DNA from: Lantana camara | Taxonomy: Eukaryota > Streptophyta > Magnoliopsida > Lamiales > Verbenaceae | Reading direction: 5' to 3' | NCBI GenBank assembly: GCA_037501455.1 | Contig: CM074864.1 | Coordinates: 59,332,001-59,396,000, forward strand | Length of the DNA stretch: 64,000 nt | Part shown: in pieces, positions 45,420 through 58,660 of the stretch | How positions within the stretch are numbered: the stretch's first letter is position 1 | Layout of the letters: the number at the start of each line of letters is the position of its first letter | Translations under genes and position numbers: made by a program | The notes under the pieces: generated by a model | Told to the model about the DNA's origin: nothing | Database searches by the model: none | Seen by the model: only the letters and a program-made list of their open reading frames with translations

Positions 45420-46069
45420 TTAAGGGGGAGGATTAATCTGATTAACTTCATCATTATCATTCTGAGGGATGTTTGAATTAGCACTATCCTCAGAGTCCTC
45501 GGGGTGATCGTCGTCCTCAAGGGACTGGGACTCGGGGTCTGAGTTCCTACCATCAATGTTGTCCGCGTGGAGGTGGTGCTCTTCGCCTTCCAAGAGGTGT
45601 GCTTGCCGCACTTTGAAGATAAACCTAAGGTGATCGTAATGACGGCATCCCTGAAACCTGGGTTCATCATCCCGACGAACGACCTATGGAATGTAATTGT
45701 ATATTAAATTATGAACATAAATTAAAAAGAACATGATTTCGGTATTAGTTGACTTACAGCTATGGGATTCGAACTATAATATTCCACGGCGTCCCATTTG
45801 GCGTGAAAACCATCATCTGACATTCCTTCAACCCCAGGACATCCCAAGAATCTACGAAAGTTGTAAAATTTAATCCGCAGACCTCTGACCGCTTCTATAA
45901 CATCTTGGGGCAAGTATTGTAGTTGGAAACGCTATGACAATTCAACAGACACGTTAAACAGTCCTGTCTGGAAGACTTCTAGTTGGGAAATTTGGTTTTC
46001 TGCGGCATATTGCCGAAGACGTTCAACCATGCAGGCTTCCACCTCGCCCTGAATGGGTGCTGCTGCCAT
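45420..46069 (-). pseudogene. Unknown two-exon gene, unit 2 copy 2
   Basis: Exon 1 is 46069-45758 and exon 2 is 45683-45420. Features are YMVERLR-like ACMVERLRQYAAENQ, FYNFRRFLGCPGVEG, a junction of normal phase, and YDHLRFIFKVRQAHLLEGEE with an acidic tail. It is the best-preserved copy, but a TAG after SVELS (about 45930) interrupts exon 1. Tandem duplication of this gene is specific to unit 2. Confidence 0.6.
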
Positions 46070-46620
46070 TACTTTGTTTATCAATCAAGTATATGAAATA
46101 TGGGAGAGATTGAGAAGAAGGCAACGTATAAATACAGGTGATTAGACATTATGATGTAAAGTGGATACATATCGTCGCACACCTTCGTTAGACTCACCTC
46201 TTCAATATTGGTCGGTCAAACTACGGGAAGTGTGCAATCTTTTCAATTAATTCAGTGGCACCTTATGGTTTAGGGTTCTTTAGAACTAGCTTGTCCAAAC
46301 CCTAAACCGTAAACCCTAAACCCTAATATCCAATGATAATAATAAATATTTGAAATACTGAAAAGACGCCAAATGTAATAATAACAAATCATGCTGGATT
46401 GGTGGTAGAAAGGCGCCACCTGGTGTATTATGAGAAATGCATCTGGCACCCAATTGAATTTAATGCATCTGCCAACACAATTGAATTTAATGCATCTGCC
46501 AACACCCTGAATTAAATGCATTTAGGAAACAAACTCAACCTAATTTTTGCTTATAAATGCTTCAATGTAACAACAAGTACTGCATTAAACCTATCCGCAC
46601 AACCCTATCCGTTTTCTCCT
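46070..46620. other. Spacer with telomere-like repeats, first copy of a local duplication
   Basis: CCCTAAACCGTAAACCCTAA at about 46302-46325 is telomere-like. 46440-46620 (phrases AATTTAATGCATCTGCCAAC and TTTTTGCTTATAAATGCTTC) is repeated at 52805-52960 on the far side of the copia insertion. The far copy has TTTAGGG repeats, in the opposite orientation, at about 52756-52790. Confidence 0.6.
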
Positions 46621-48393
46621 TCTCTCAGAAACTCCATTAAACTGAGGAGTTCCCGGAGGAGTCCACTGAGAGATAATCCCATTATCCATGAGATGATTAA
46701 GGAATTCTTCACTAAGATATTCGCCTCCTCGATCAGATCAAAGTGCTTTGATCTTGTGACCAGTTTGGTTCTCAACCTCCTTTTGAAATTCTAAGAATTT
46801 CTCAAAAGCTTCAGATTTATACTTCATTAAGTATACATAACCATACCGACTAAAGTCATCAGTAAAGGTTATGAAATACTGATGATTGTTTCTAGTGCTT
46901 ACACTAAGCGGTCCACAAACATCAGTATGGATCAAATCCAAAACCTCAGTGGCACGTTCCACAGTTCCTTTAAAAGGGACTTTGGACATTTTTCCTTTGA
47001 GACAGGATTCGCAAGAAGTTAACTCTTTGAGATCATTTTCAGAAAATGATCCTAAAGTGTTTATCTTGCTAATTCTGTTCTTGGAAATGTGTCCTAATCT
47101 AGCGTGCCATAAGGGAGCTGAAACTTTGTCATCTCTCTTACGCTTTGTTTCTCGTTGTATATTCATAATATTGATGTTTTGAGTTAGGTAAAGTCCATTA
47201 CTTAGAGTACCGATATGAACGGAAGAGTTGTTCCGTTTGATAAAGTATTTACCATTCTTAATATAAGTTTCATAACCTTCACAATCTAATATTGGAACTG
47301 AAATTATATTACGAATAATATTCGGTACATAAAGGACTTTGTTTAATACTAACTCAAAACTACCTAAATCTAATCTAATTGTGCCTAAAGCTCGAGCTTC
47401 AACGTTTGAGCCATCGCCGATCTTCAAGACACATTCTCCTTCTTTGAGTTGTTGGACCTCACTTAGCATCTGGACATCATTATAGATATGAGTTCCACAA
47501 CCGGTATCAAGTACCCAAGAACTAGAATTAATAGAAAGATTTACTTCAACGAGAAAGATACCTTTCTTTAGAGTAGCCTTGTACTCTGGGCAGTTTCTCC
47601 TCCAATGTCCCGCTTTGCCACAATGGAAGCAAACATCCTCTTTCTGATTACTCTTCTTCTTTTGGGCCTTCCCCTTCGAAATGCCACCAGTGGGCCTAAG
47701 GGGTTTCTTCTTCTTCTTTTGGGCTTTCTTGCCCTTACCTTTAGAAGGCCCAGAAGAGGAAGATGGAGCATTCACCATCAAAACTTTATTGTCCTTCTTG
47801 ATCGTGCTTTCAGCAGTCACAAGCTGACTAATCAGCTCAGCTACAGTAGCACCAGCATGATTCATGTTGAAGTTAAGGACAAATGGGTTGAATGATGGTG
47901 GGAGCGAAGCCAGCAACAAATCCACTGAAAGCTCATCTTTCAGTGGCATGTCCATGGAAGCAAGTTTCTCAGTAAGGGCAAGAAACTTGAGTCCATATTC
48001 ATGGACACTTGAACCTTCCCTCATTCTTAAGTGGAACAATTCCTTTGAAGTGTTATACCTTGTAACACGTTCATGAGGGCGGTAAAGTTGCTCTAAGTGG
48101 TCGTAAATCTCCCAAGCAAATCCCATGGCCTCATGTTGTCTTTGCAAGTCCGGAGACATGTTAGCCAACATAAGGCAACGGGCTTGGAGATTATCATCCT
48201 TCCACTTCTGAATCGCATCCCGCTCGGCCCGAGTGGGAGCCTCCCCTTCGGGACTAGGCTCCCCTTCGAAGAGAACATAAGTTCTCTTCTCAGAATCTAA
48301 AATGATTTTTAGATTCCTCAGCCAATCAGAATAGTTGGGACCAGTCAACTTGTTTGACTCGAGGATCGATACAAGAGGGTTTTTGGTTGCCAT
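46621..48393 (-). pseudogene. Copia Gag-protease-integrase (truncated, one stop)
   Basis: The 551-codon frame starts MATKNPLVSILESNKLTGPN. It has a UBN2-type Gag (YEI-like KELFHLRMREGSSVHEYG), a Lys-rich region and the CCHC knuckle CFHCGKAGHWRRNC. A retroviral-type aspartic protease site follows as VLDTGCGTHI, where DTGC replaces the usual DTGA/S. After that come the GAG-pre-integrase region (LWHARLGHIS, CLKGKM) and the start of the integrase core (HTDVCGPL, FTDDFSRYG). A TGA at 46738-46740 interrupts the core. The frame reopens for about 40 codons and then is cut by the deletion junction near 46621. Confidence 0.92.
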
Positions 48394-50653
48394 TTCAAAA
48401 CACGTAGAGAATCACAGAATCTACGACCTAAATGGTAAAACAGAGAACTAGTGAGCATGCTGAATTATAACGATATACAAAAGATAAGGTCTTTAATCTA
48501 TTGTAGCTCCCACTGTTTTTCAAAGATCCATAATTCCCAAAGATCTAAGAGGAACACGTTTCCCAATGGGCACTAAGATCCTAGGCATTTTACCTCGAAC
48601 CCACGACTCGCGGATATTCTTAGTAAGAACCCTAGGTAGGTACAACTTACCAATTCTAACACCTTTAGAACTCTTAGTAATTGTTTTTGCATCACCTATC
48701 TTTCAATGTGGACCCACGACTCGTGCGACATCTATATTTACTTAGGCGTTAAGCTAGACCCATCAATCATAAGATCATGACCAAAACTTAGTTCGAACGA
48801 CCCACGACTCGCGGACATCGCCCTTGCTAAAATTGACCACGAAATATTGATCATTAAAAATGATCAATTAGGTAACTAAGAACTAATAAGCTCCACTAGC
48901 TATCCCACGACTCGCGGACAATAACTAGCTTTACTTACTAAACTTAAAACCTATTGATGGAATGCTAGGAATTTAATTCAAAATTTGCATCTCGAATTAA
49001 ACACCTATTTGTTCGAAATTAGCTTAATATTTAATGGGAATTTTCGAATCAACCGGAGAGTTGTCCGGTTCGACCTCACCAACATATACGTTATCCAATT
49101 TTATTAGTCTTGATTAATGCAAGTACACTTAAATGCATATCAAACAAGCACATAAACAGATAACATGTCCTAGCATGACACTAACATGTAATGATCATGG
49201 GTTCTACCTATCTTATGCGTGATATGTGGGAGCCACTCCACAATCACAAGTTCTAACATACATGCCACATAAACAGTTTAAATCACATAAGGGAAAGCGG
49301 TAACAAAATACGAGCCCTATCTCTATTACATTTAACAATTGAGATTCCCCTCCCTAACATTTTGAGGGGTCTTCACTTATGGCCTCCTTGTTACTTGAAT
49401 GTGGTCCATCTTACTCCATGGGTGCATTGTCTCCAAAATGAAAATAAAACCTCACCACCTATCTCTACTCTCAAATTACAATAAAAAGAAAAAGACATAA
49501 AGTAATAAGGCTCAATCTTCATATTGGCCTTAGACAATTACACGGGGCATACCCCGGCCTCAAAAACAGTAATATGGAAAGCCACATAATAAATCACATA
49601 ACAGTACGCACATAAGTGAGGCTCCAACCTCAATTGAAAAACGCAACTATAGGGCTCCAACCCCAATTTAAACCATCCATGTGCATAAATTAAAACCATA
49701 CATAGATCTAAACCCATGATCACCTAACATGCTTTTGCGAGAATTTAAATTTAGCCAATAAATTAAAATTCTCGTTTCAAGTCCTAATGACTTAAAACAC
49801 GACTTAGATGCAATTCTTGTTCAAGAGCCTTTTCAATAAAACCCGAAAAACAACAAACCAATAAAATTCCAATTAATTTCCAAAATTAATAATTTTATTC
49901 TTTCATTATTTTCAGAAAATAAAATTCATAATTTTCCCAAAATCCAAATCGCTTTAATTTCTCAAAAATCCCAATTTAATCAAAATTTTAAAATAATTTT
50001 ATTTTAACAAAACTGATTTTAAAAGATAAAATTAAAATTAAATTAAATCGGGATTTTACGGACCGAAAACACGAAAAACACGAAACACGAAAGCGAGCCC
50101 GAAAGGGGCCTATCCGCGCGAGGCGCCGTCGCGCAGCAGCGTGCGCAGACGCGCGCCAGCAGCGCGCACAGTGCGCGGCATTTGCCGCTCGCGTGCGCGC
50201 GCTGGCCGCGTATCAAGCGTGCGCCGCGCGCAGCAGCGCCCGCCACGGCTAGGCGGGCTGGGCAGGCGTCCCGCGCTGTTGCGGGACGGGCTGGGCGGGC
50301 GCGCCTAGACGGCTCCCGCGCGGTTGCGGGAGGAGCTGGGTACGGCGACGGGCCTGGGCGTGCGACGTGCTAGCACGCCTAGGCTCGTTGCTTTTCGTGT
50401 TCGTTTCGTATTTTTGGGTTTCTCGATAACCCGGTTCAATCCAAAAAATTAAAATTCGATTTAAACATATTTCAATCAAAATGGTTTTCAAAATCACAAT
50501 TTAAGAAAACAGTTTCAGAAATTCAGGAAAAATTATAGTTTCGTATTTCAGGCTTTCTAAAAGAACTCATGAATACCTAATTCGCATCTAAGCCTAAGAA
50601 TTTCTACCAAATTCAGAATAATTGAGACGAATCAGAAACACGATTAACGAGGT
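48394..50653 (-). other. Long copia leader with repeated motif and GC-rich block
   Basis: No gene is seen between gag and the primer-binding site. CCCACGACTCGCGGA-type words recur at 48601, 48713, 48801 and 48904, about 100 bases apart. 50090-50390 is strikingly GC- and CpG-rich (GCGCGC words) in an otherwise AT-rich stretch; frames there look spurious. At 2.3 kb the leader is long for a copia element. Confidence 0.6.
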
Positions 50654-50666
50654 GGCTCTGATACCA
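50654..50666 (-). promoter_or_regulatory. Primer-binding site (initiator Met tRNA)
   Basis: On the minus strand TGGTATCAGAGCC follows the LTR end by two bases. It is the standard complement to the 3' end of initiator methionine tRNA in plant copia elements. Confidence 0.93.
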
Positions 50667-50668
50667 CT

Positions 50669-52615
50669 TGTTGGAAAACACGAATCAGAAAGCAGCGGAA
50701 TTTAAAAAATTTTCCCAACAAAAGGACCTTGAACTCGCAATCGTGTAACCAAATTCGTAAAGATAGAAAACTTACTTTTCTTTTATTCTTTCTTGAAGCG
50801 TTTCAAGCCACCCAAGAACGCTCTTCTCGCGGCTTGATCCCCTCTCCTTGGTAAAGCTCGAATCTTCAAACTTCTAACTTGAAGTCTCTAGAGAAAGTCC
50901 ACCAACTTGATCACAATCTAACTAGTAAGGATGCTAGTTCTCTAGTTAGTGTTTAGGCTTAACCTAGGGTTTAATTTAATCTTGGCGAAAGGAAGGTGTT
51001 CAACACATGAACCAAGAATTGTCTATTAGCTCCATAAGGAGCTCGAGCTCCCCTATTTATATGGAAGGGGTGCCGAAATTCCTAGTCCTTTATGGGCTAG
51101 GATTTTGGTCCCTCTCTCCTATTACTTGATCATCAAGTATTTTCCAACTTTGACTTTGAATTCTAATTCAAGTCAACTTCTAAGAGAGCTAAAAATATCC
51201 AAACTATTTTTGGATAATTTTATACTTTATTTATTATAAAATAAATAACTTATTTTTATCTAATTAATTAATTCATAATTAATTAACTAGATTATTTTCT
51301 CCAAAATTAGACTTTCTTTTTAATTCAAAATTAAACCAAAGTCTATTAAATAATTAACTAATTAATTATTTAATATATATATAATATATATATATACACA
51401 CGTGTGTGACACGTATCACAGTGACACGTGTCACTCACGTGAGCCACACGTGTGACTTCACACGTGTGGAACCCTCTTGGCCCGATTAACTCGTTTAATC
51501 ATTTTAAAGCCTTAACTCATGTAACCAAGTTGTTGTGTGTGACCCTCTAGGTTCTCAATTCAATTAGCAGTGACCCTAATTAATTAATTCACTTAATTAA
51601 TTAATCAGTCCACAGATTAAACGACCATAGTCTAGCAACAGGTGTTTAACCCCTAGCTGAATTGGAATGTTCGGATTCGACAGAACCTTTAAGTCATTGA
51701 CTCATGTGAGATACAATCCTCCTACTTACTATCTCTCAACCAAGATCTAGGGCAAGGGAATAATCAGAACCCTAATAATCTGGTCTTAAAGCTAAGTGCA
51801 TTTCATATCCATTTGATCTCAATCCAAGAAACCCTTTTCTTGATGTCTTGATCTACTGCCTTGGCCAAGGACTCCATATGGCATATGAATGACTTACACA
51901 ATAAGAGATCACCTTGCAAATGCAAGTGTAGGTCCTTTCTTGATTCTCATTCACTTTCATGAATCACTTGTGCAGCCCCAGCATAAGCCTTGAATCAGTT
52001 GTCTAAGGCGACACCCTTTAAAGCTTATACCAAAGACTACAGAGTTAACTCATAAAGTAACATGGAACCTCAAGTCTAAGGATCAATTAATCACATCAAT
52101 GACTCGTGAGATATTTCCTAATCTGGAAGTTTCCATTTCCTGAAATAGAAACTTCCTTTCCCATTTAGGAATGTTTTCACATGGGGCACCTCAGTGAACT
52201 TACTTATTAAAGTAAGCACCCTCATGTATCACGCACGTATCAACTATACACTTTGCACCTCCATGAAACAAGGTGGTCCTTCTTAAGGGCGTGATCCCAC
52301 AAGCAAGCCTTAGAGGAGTCAAGTTGACACTCCCACTGTCTGTAGGACTCATCGGCTTGGAGTATTTTACTAATCATGACTTATGTGATATAGGGCTCGT
52401 TTCATGAACAATTTCACCTAAATGGCAGAGTCCTAAAGTCATCAGGATTAGGGCAGTTCTCATACATGCACAGCTAAAGTAAACGCATACCAAACAAGAG
52501 CATATAAAGAAGTGTTGCCTCAATTCGTTATCTTATTCAAAGATTGTCTGTGATTACAATAAGGAAAAGCACAAAGCGGATATACAATCGGCTTTCTAGG
52601 GCACTATTCCTAACA
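50669..52615 (-). repeat. 5' LTR of the copia element, 1,947 bp
   Basis: On the minus strand it starts TGTTAGGAATAGTGCCC and ends TTTTCCAACA, with TGTT/AACA termini. The primer-binding site follows directly. The 3' LTR is absent. 52616-52620 (TCTAG) would be one half of the target duplication. Confidence 0.88.
51371..51466 (-). promoter_or_regulatory. LTR promoter: five G-boxes next to a TATA-rich tract
   Basis: CACGTG occurs at 51399, 51425, 51436, 51447 and 51461, mostly in perfect palindromes such as ACACGTGT and TCACGTGA. In the transcribed direction these lie just upstream of an alternating TA tract (51396-51371). CACGTG cores are bound by plant bZIP and bHLH factors, including those of abscisic-acid and light responses. 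Confidence 0.65.
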
Positions 52616-52760
52616 TCTAGTACTAGATTATTCTTTACAAGTGACTTATCTAGTACTGGATTATTCGTTATTGACTTAAAATATAGATTTTAAAAGGTAA
52701 CCAACTGCCACCGAATTATTCGTTATCTAATACTGGATTATTCGTTATCTGGTACTAGTT
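52616..52760. repeat. CTAG-type motifs right of the copia LTR
   Basis: TCTAGTACTAGATT and related TCTAGTACTGGATT, TCTAATACTGGATT and TCTGGTACTAG variants, each followed by ATTCGTTA or ATTCTTTACA. Confidence 0.7.
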
Positions 52761-53010
52761 TAGGGTTTATGGTTTAGGGTTTAGGGTTTAATAATTATGA
52801 GAATCCGAATCTGCCACCGAAATGAATTTAATGCATCTGCCAACCAACTGAATTTAATGCATTGAGGAAACTACTAGGCCTAATTTTTGCTTATAAATGC
52901 TTCAATATAACAACAAGTATTGCAGTAACCCTAGTCGCTTTCTCCTTCTTTCTTTCTTTTCTCCTTCATCTTCAAGAGAGGCAGACGAACGCGAAGGTGA
53001 CGCCTGTGTT

Positions 53011-53117
53011 GGAGTGGAGCTTGGAGATAGATATCCAAGATTGGGGTTCATGAAGCTCAATAATTCACCTTATTTTTGAACCCCAATCCTGGATATTTCA
53101 TCTTCAAGCTCCACTCC
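53011..53117 (+). ncRNA. miRNA-precursor-like foldback A', unit 2
   Basis: The left arm 53011-53050 (GGAGTGGAGCTTGGAGATAG...) pairs with the right arm 53077-53117 over about 40 bases with a one-base bulge and few mismatches, several of them G-U in RNA. The loop is 26 bases. This is a better hairpin than its unit 1 counterpart. It sits just 3' of a TTGCTTATAAATGC phrase that could be a TATA box. Confidence 0.55.
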
Positions 53118-53272
53118 TGTTGTGACTAATTGGATGCATGTAGCACTAATTTTTTTATGTAAAGCAAAAGCAAAAGCAAACCCTCCCCGCTTTCTCTCTC
53201 CTTCGTTCTTTCTTCTCTCTTTCTTTCTTCTTCTTCTTCAAGAGAGGCAGCCGAACACGAAAACAAGCCAGG

Positions 53273-53381
53273 TTCGGACTGGAGCTTGGAGATGGATGTC
53301 GAGGATTGTGGTTCATGAAGCCCAATAAGATCATTCATCTATTTCAATCCTCGACATTTCCTCTTTAAGCTTTAGTCCGAA
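53273..53381 (+). ncRNA. Foldback B', unit 2
   Basis: TTCGGACTGGAGCTTGGAGA (53273 onward, to GAGGATTG at 53308) pairs with 53345-53381 (CAATCCTCGACATTTCC and onward to TTAGTCCGAA). Differences are mainly G-U pairs plus one bulge. The loop is about 36 bases. Another partial unit begins at 53455. Confidence 0.5.
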
Positions 53382-53539
53382 ATCTGGCCCAATCATAGTT
53401 CAATAATATCCGGCTGATTAAAGAGGTGCAGTCGATGAAAACAATCCACTGGTTTGGAGCTTGGATACGACATTTAAGTATTTGGCTTGATGAATCTCAA
53501 TAAGTCACCTTATTGTTGTTAAAGAGATGCATTCATGGA

Positions 53540-54150
53540 TCTAGTACTATATTCCAAAAATTATGGGAAATTCTTTTCAACAGATTAATCTAGTACTAGA
53601 TTATTGAATCTAGTACTACATTACACCTTACAAAGGCTGATCTAGTACTAGATTGACCTAATCTAGTACTAGATTACTCTTTACAAAAGACCGATCTAGT
53701 ACTAGATTGATCTTATCTAGTACTAGATTATTCTTTAGAAAAGACTGATCTAGTACTAGATTTATCTAATCTCGTACTAGATTACTCCATAAAAGTGCCT
53801 GATCTAGTACTATATTATTCGTTAATGACTTAAAATATGGATTTTAAAAGGCAAAACATTTAATATCAATGCTAGGTTACACAAATTACGTACGCCAACG
53901 AATAATGAGTTCAAAATATAAGCAAAATTCATTTCAACAGATTAATCTAGTACTAGATTATTTCCTACACCAACTGATCTAGTACTATATTATTCATTAC
54001 TGGAATGGAATAGGGATTTTAAAAGGTAAACAAGAAATATTATTGCTACATTACACATATTACGTACCCCAACAAATAATGGGTTGAAAAAAATAAGTGA
54101 AATTCGTTTCAAGTGATTGATCTAGTACTAGATTACATGAATCTAGAACT
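53540..54150. repeat. Dense CTAGTACTAG motif array
   Basis: More than a dozen copies of ATCTAGTACTAGATT or near variants, often spaced by TTACTCTTTACAAAAGA or GACCTA phrases. A partly repeated block of about 120 bases contains GGTAAACAAGAAATAT-type text. No gene. Confidence 0.9.
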
Positions 54151-54324
54151 CGATTCTAGTAGGATTTCGATTTCTCGATATTGGACCAGGATTTCGAATT
54201 CTCCATTTGGTTGGGATTTTTTGCCAACATCATGTTCCAAAATGTTTGCAGAATGGCCACAGACGAGGCAATACGTTTTCAGAATGGATACAGGGGAGTC
54301 AATTGCAGATCTTTTCAAACTCGG

Positions 54325-54402
54325 TTAAATAATACAGTTGATATTGATGACTCTGTGTTATAGTACAAACACCGAATCATCAATACTAGCATTATTATTT
54401 AA
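54325..54402 (+). ncRNA. Foldback D', unit 2 (conserved)
   Basis: TTAAATAATACAGTTGATAT (54325 onward, through TGATGACTCTGTGTT) pairs with 54366-54402, ending TATTATTTAA. It is the counterpart of 33602-33679. Confidence 0.5.
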
Positions 54403-54944
54403 AGTTTGGCAGATTATTCCATACGCTTTAGAAAGCAGCAGAGGAAAGAAGTGACCAGAATTTTGTCATTGCTCTAGAAAGTAACATGCGCTTCGTTATT
54501 TTTGATCAAAATTTATGTGGAATTGTGTGCAAAAATTACGAAGAAGCATGCTACTATCTAGAGATAAGACACACTGGCAGCCGGAGAGGAGATCTGGTGG
54601 AATAAGTTTGAGGGCGGCGGCGAGAAGTATGAAGAAGAAAGAGAGATTAGGGTTTCGTTTGTTATTGGATCATGACTATGGAGTTATAAATAAAGTGAAT
54701 GGAACTCATCAAATTCTGCAGCGGCGGCGACGAAGAAGGAGGAGAGAAGAGAGGAAAATGAAGAGAATTAGGGTTTTGAGGGAATTTGTGTACCACTGAT
54801 AAATTTATTATATTTTGCAAAATGGCCCCAAAAGTTTCTTCTTTTACAAATCGAGCTAAACACCTTTAGCTTATGAGTTAATACTGCCACGTCAGATAAT
54901 ATGAGGGAAAGAAAAGGGGAAAAAAATTGAGGGTTATATCCCTA

Positions 54945-55007
54945 AAAAAAAAGACTTGGCCGTCCTTGGGGCCTAATTCCCTCCGTCCCTTGGGGCCTAA
55001 TTCCCTC
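54945..55007 (-). repeat. Outer right terminal inverted repeat with a short duplication
   Basis: GAGGGTTATATCCCTAAAAA, GACTTGGCCGTCC and TTGGGGCCTAATTCCCTC. The last part is present twice in tandem (about 54964-54983 and 54990-55007). It matches the left end in inverted orientation, and TAAGAAACT follows directly. Confidence 0.85.
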
Positions 55008-55016
55008 TAAGAAACT
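55008..55016. repeat. Right 9-bp target site duplication
   Basis: TAAGAAACT, identical to 19364-19372. Confidence 0.85.
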
Positions 55017-55041
55017 CCGCTACGCTGATTCCGTAACCATT

Positions 55042-55049
55042 TTTATATA
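55042..55049 (+). promoter_or_regulatory. Probable TATA box of the GAPCP gene
   Basis: TTTATATA lies 138 bases before the ATG and only about 25 bases after the restored genomic sequence begins at 55017. The 5' leader is pyrimidine-rich and contains CTAGGGTTTTGCC, a telo-box-like word common in plant housekeeping promoters. Confidence 0.5.
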
Positions 55050-55186
55050 CTCGTCAAAAGTTGGCCGCTGATTTTCCTCAAAGGCCAAAACCTCCTTTTC
55101 CATCTCTCTAGGGTTTTGCCTTTCTCCTTATAATATAACCTTGCCAGATTAATCCATTCGGCGGATCATCGAATTTCATTGTGGAA

Positions 55187-58660
<3,474 letters not shown>

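Larger units (their letters stand above)
46621..52615 (-). mobile_element. Truncated Ty1/copia retrotransposon nested in MULE unit 2
   Basis: The element runs on the minus strand: 5' LTR (52615-50669), primer-binding site (50666-50654), a 2.3-kb leader, and gag-protease-integrase start (48393 to about 46621). Reverse transcriptase, RNase H, the 3' LTR and the left target duplication are missing. The break lies in the integrase core next to MULE sequence with a shared purine-rich word (AGAAGGAGAAA), so a deletion removed the 3' half of the element and adjoining MULE DNA. It interrupts a CTAG-type motif: bases after the LTR are TCTAGTACTAG. Confidence 0.9.
19373..55007 (+). mobile_element. Composite 35.6-kb Mutator-like element: two tandem multigene units
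   Basis: The outer ends are related inverted repeats. The left end reads GGGGCATTCGG, then AAGGGACG, CCAAGTCTTTTTT and ATGTAACCC. The right end in reverse complement reads GAGGGAATTAGG, then CCCCAAGGGACG, a short tandem duplication, GCCAAGTCTTTTTT and ATATAACCC. Both flanks carry TAAGAAACT. Inside are two sister units with the same gene order and orientation. Their inner ends abut near 34046-34060, and I find no duplication around either unit alone. Unit 2 is enlarged by a copia (about 6 kb) and a hAT (0.9 kb) insertion; without them the units would be about 14.7 and 14.1 kb. The protease-bearing MULE class (Kaonashi-type) is known in plants. Confidence 0.85.
34046..55007 (+). mobile_element. 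MULE unit 2 (CTAGTACTAG-core motif, decayed)
   Basis: Gene order is the same as in unit 1. The transposase and protease genes are broken, the minus-strand gene is duplicated, and two younger elements are nested: a hAT at 41578-42480 and a truncated copia at about 46621-52615. Its non-coding palindromes have the core CTAGTACTAG. Confidence 0.85.

Noticed and set aside
50043..50373. Overlapping Ala/Arg-rich ORFs in the GC-rich block
   Set aside because: Open in several frames at once because of composition; no family resemblance, inside a copia leader.
34046..55007. Unit 2 as an independent insertion with its own duplication
   Set aside because: Sequence left of its inner terminal repeat (around 34046-34060) does not match the 9 bases at 55008-55016; the match is at 19364-19372.
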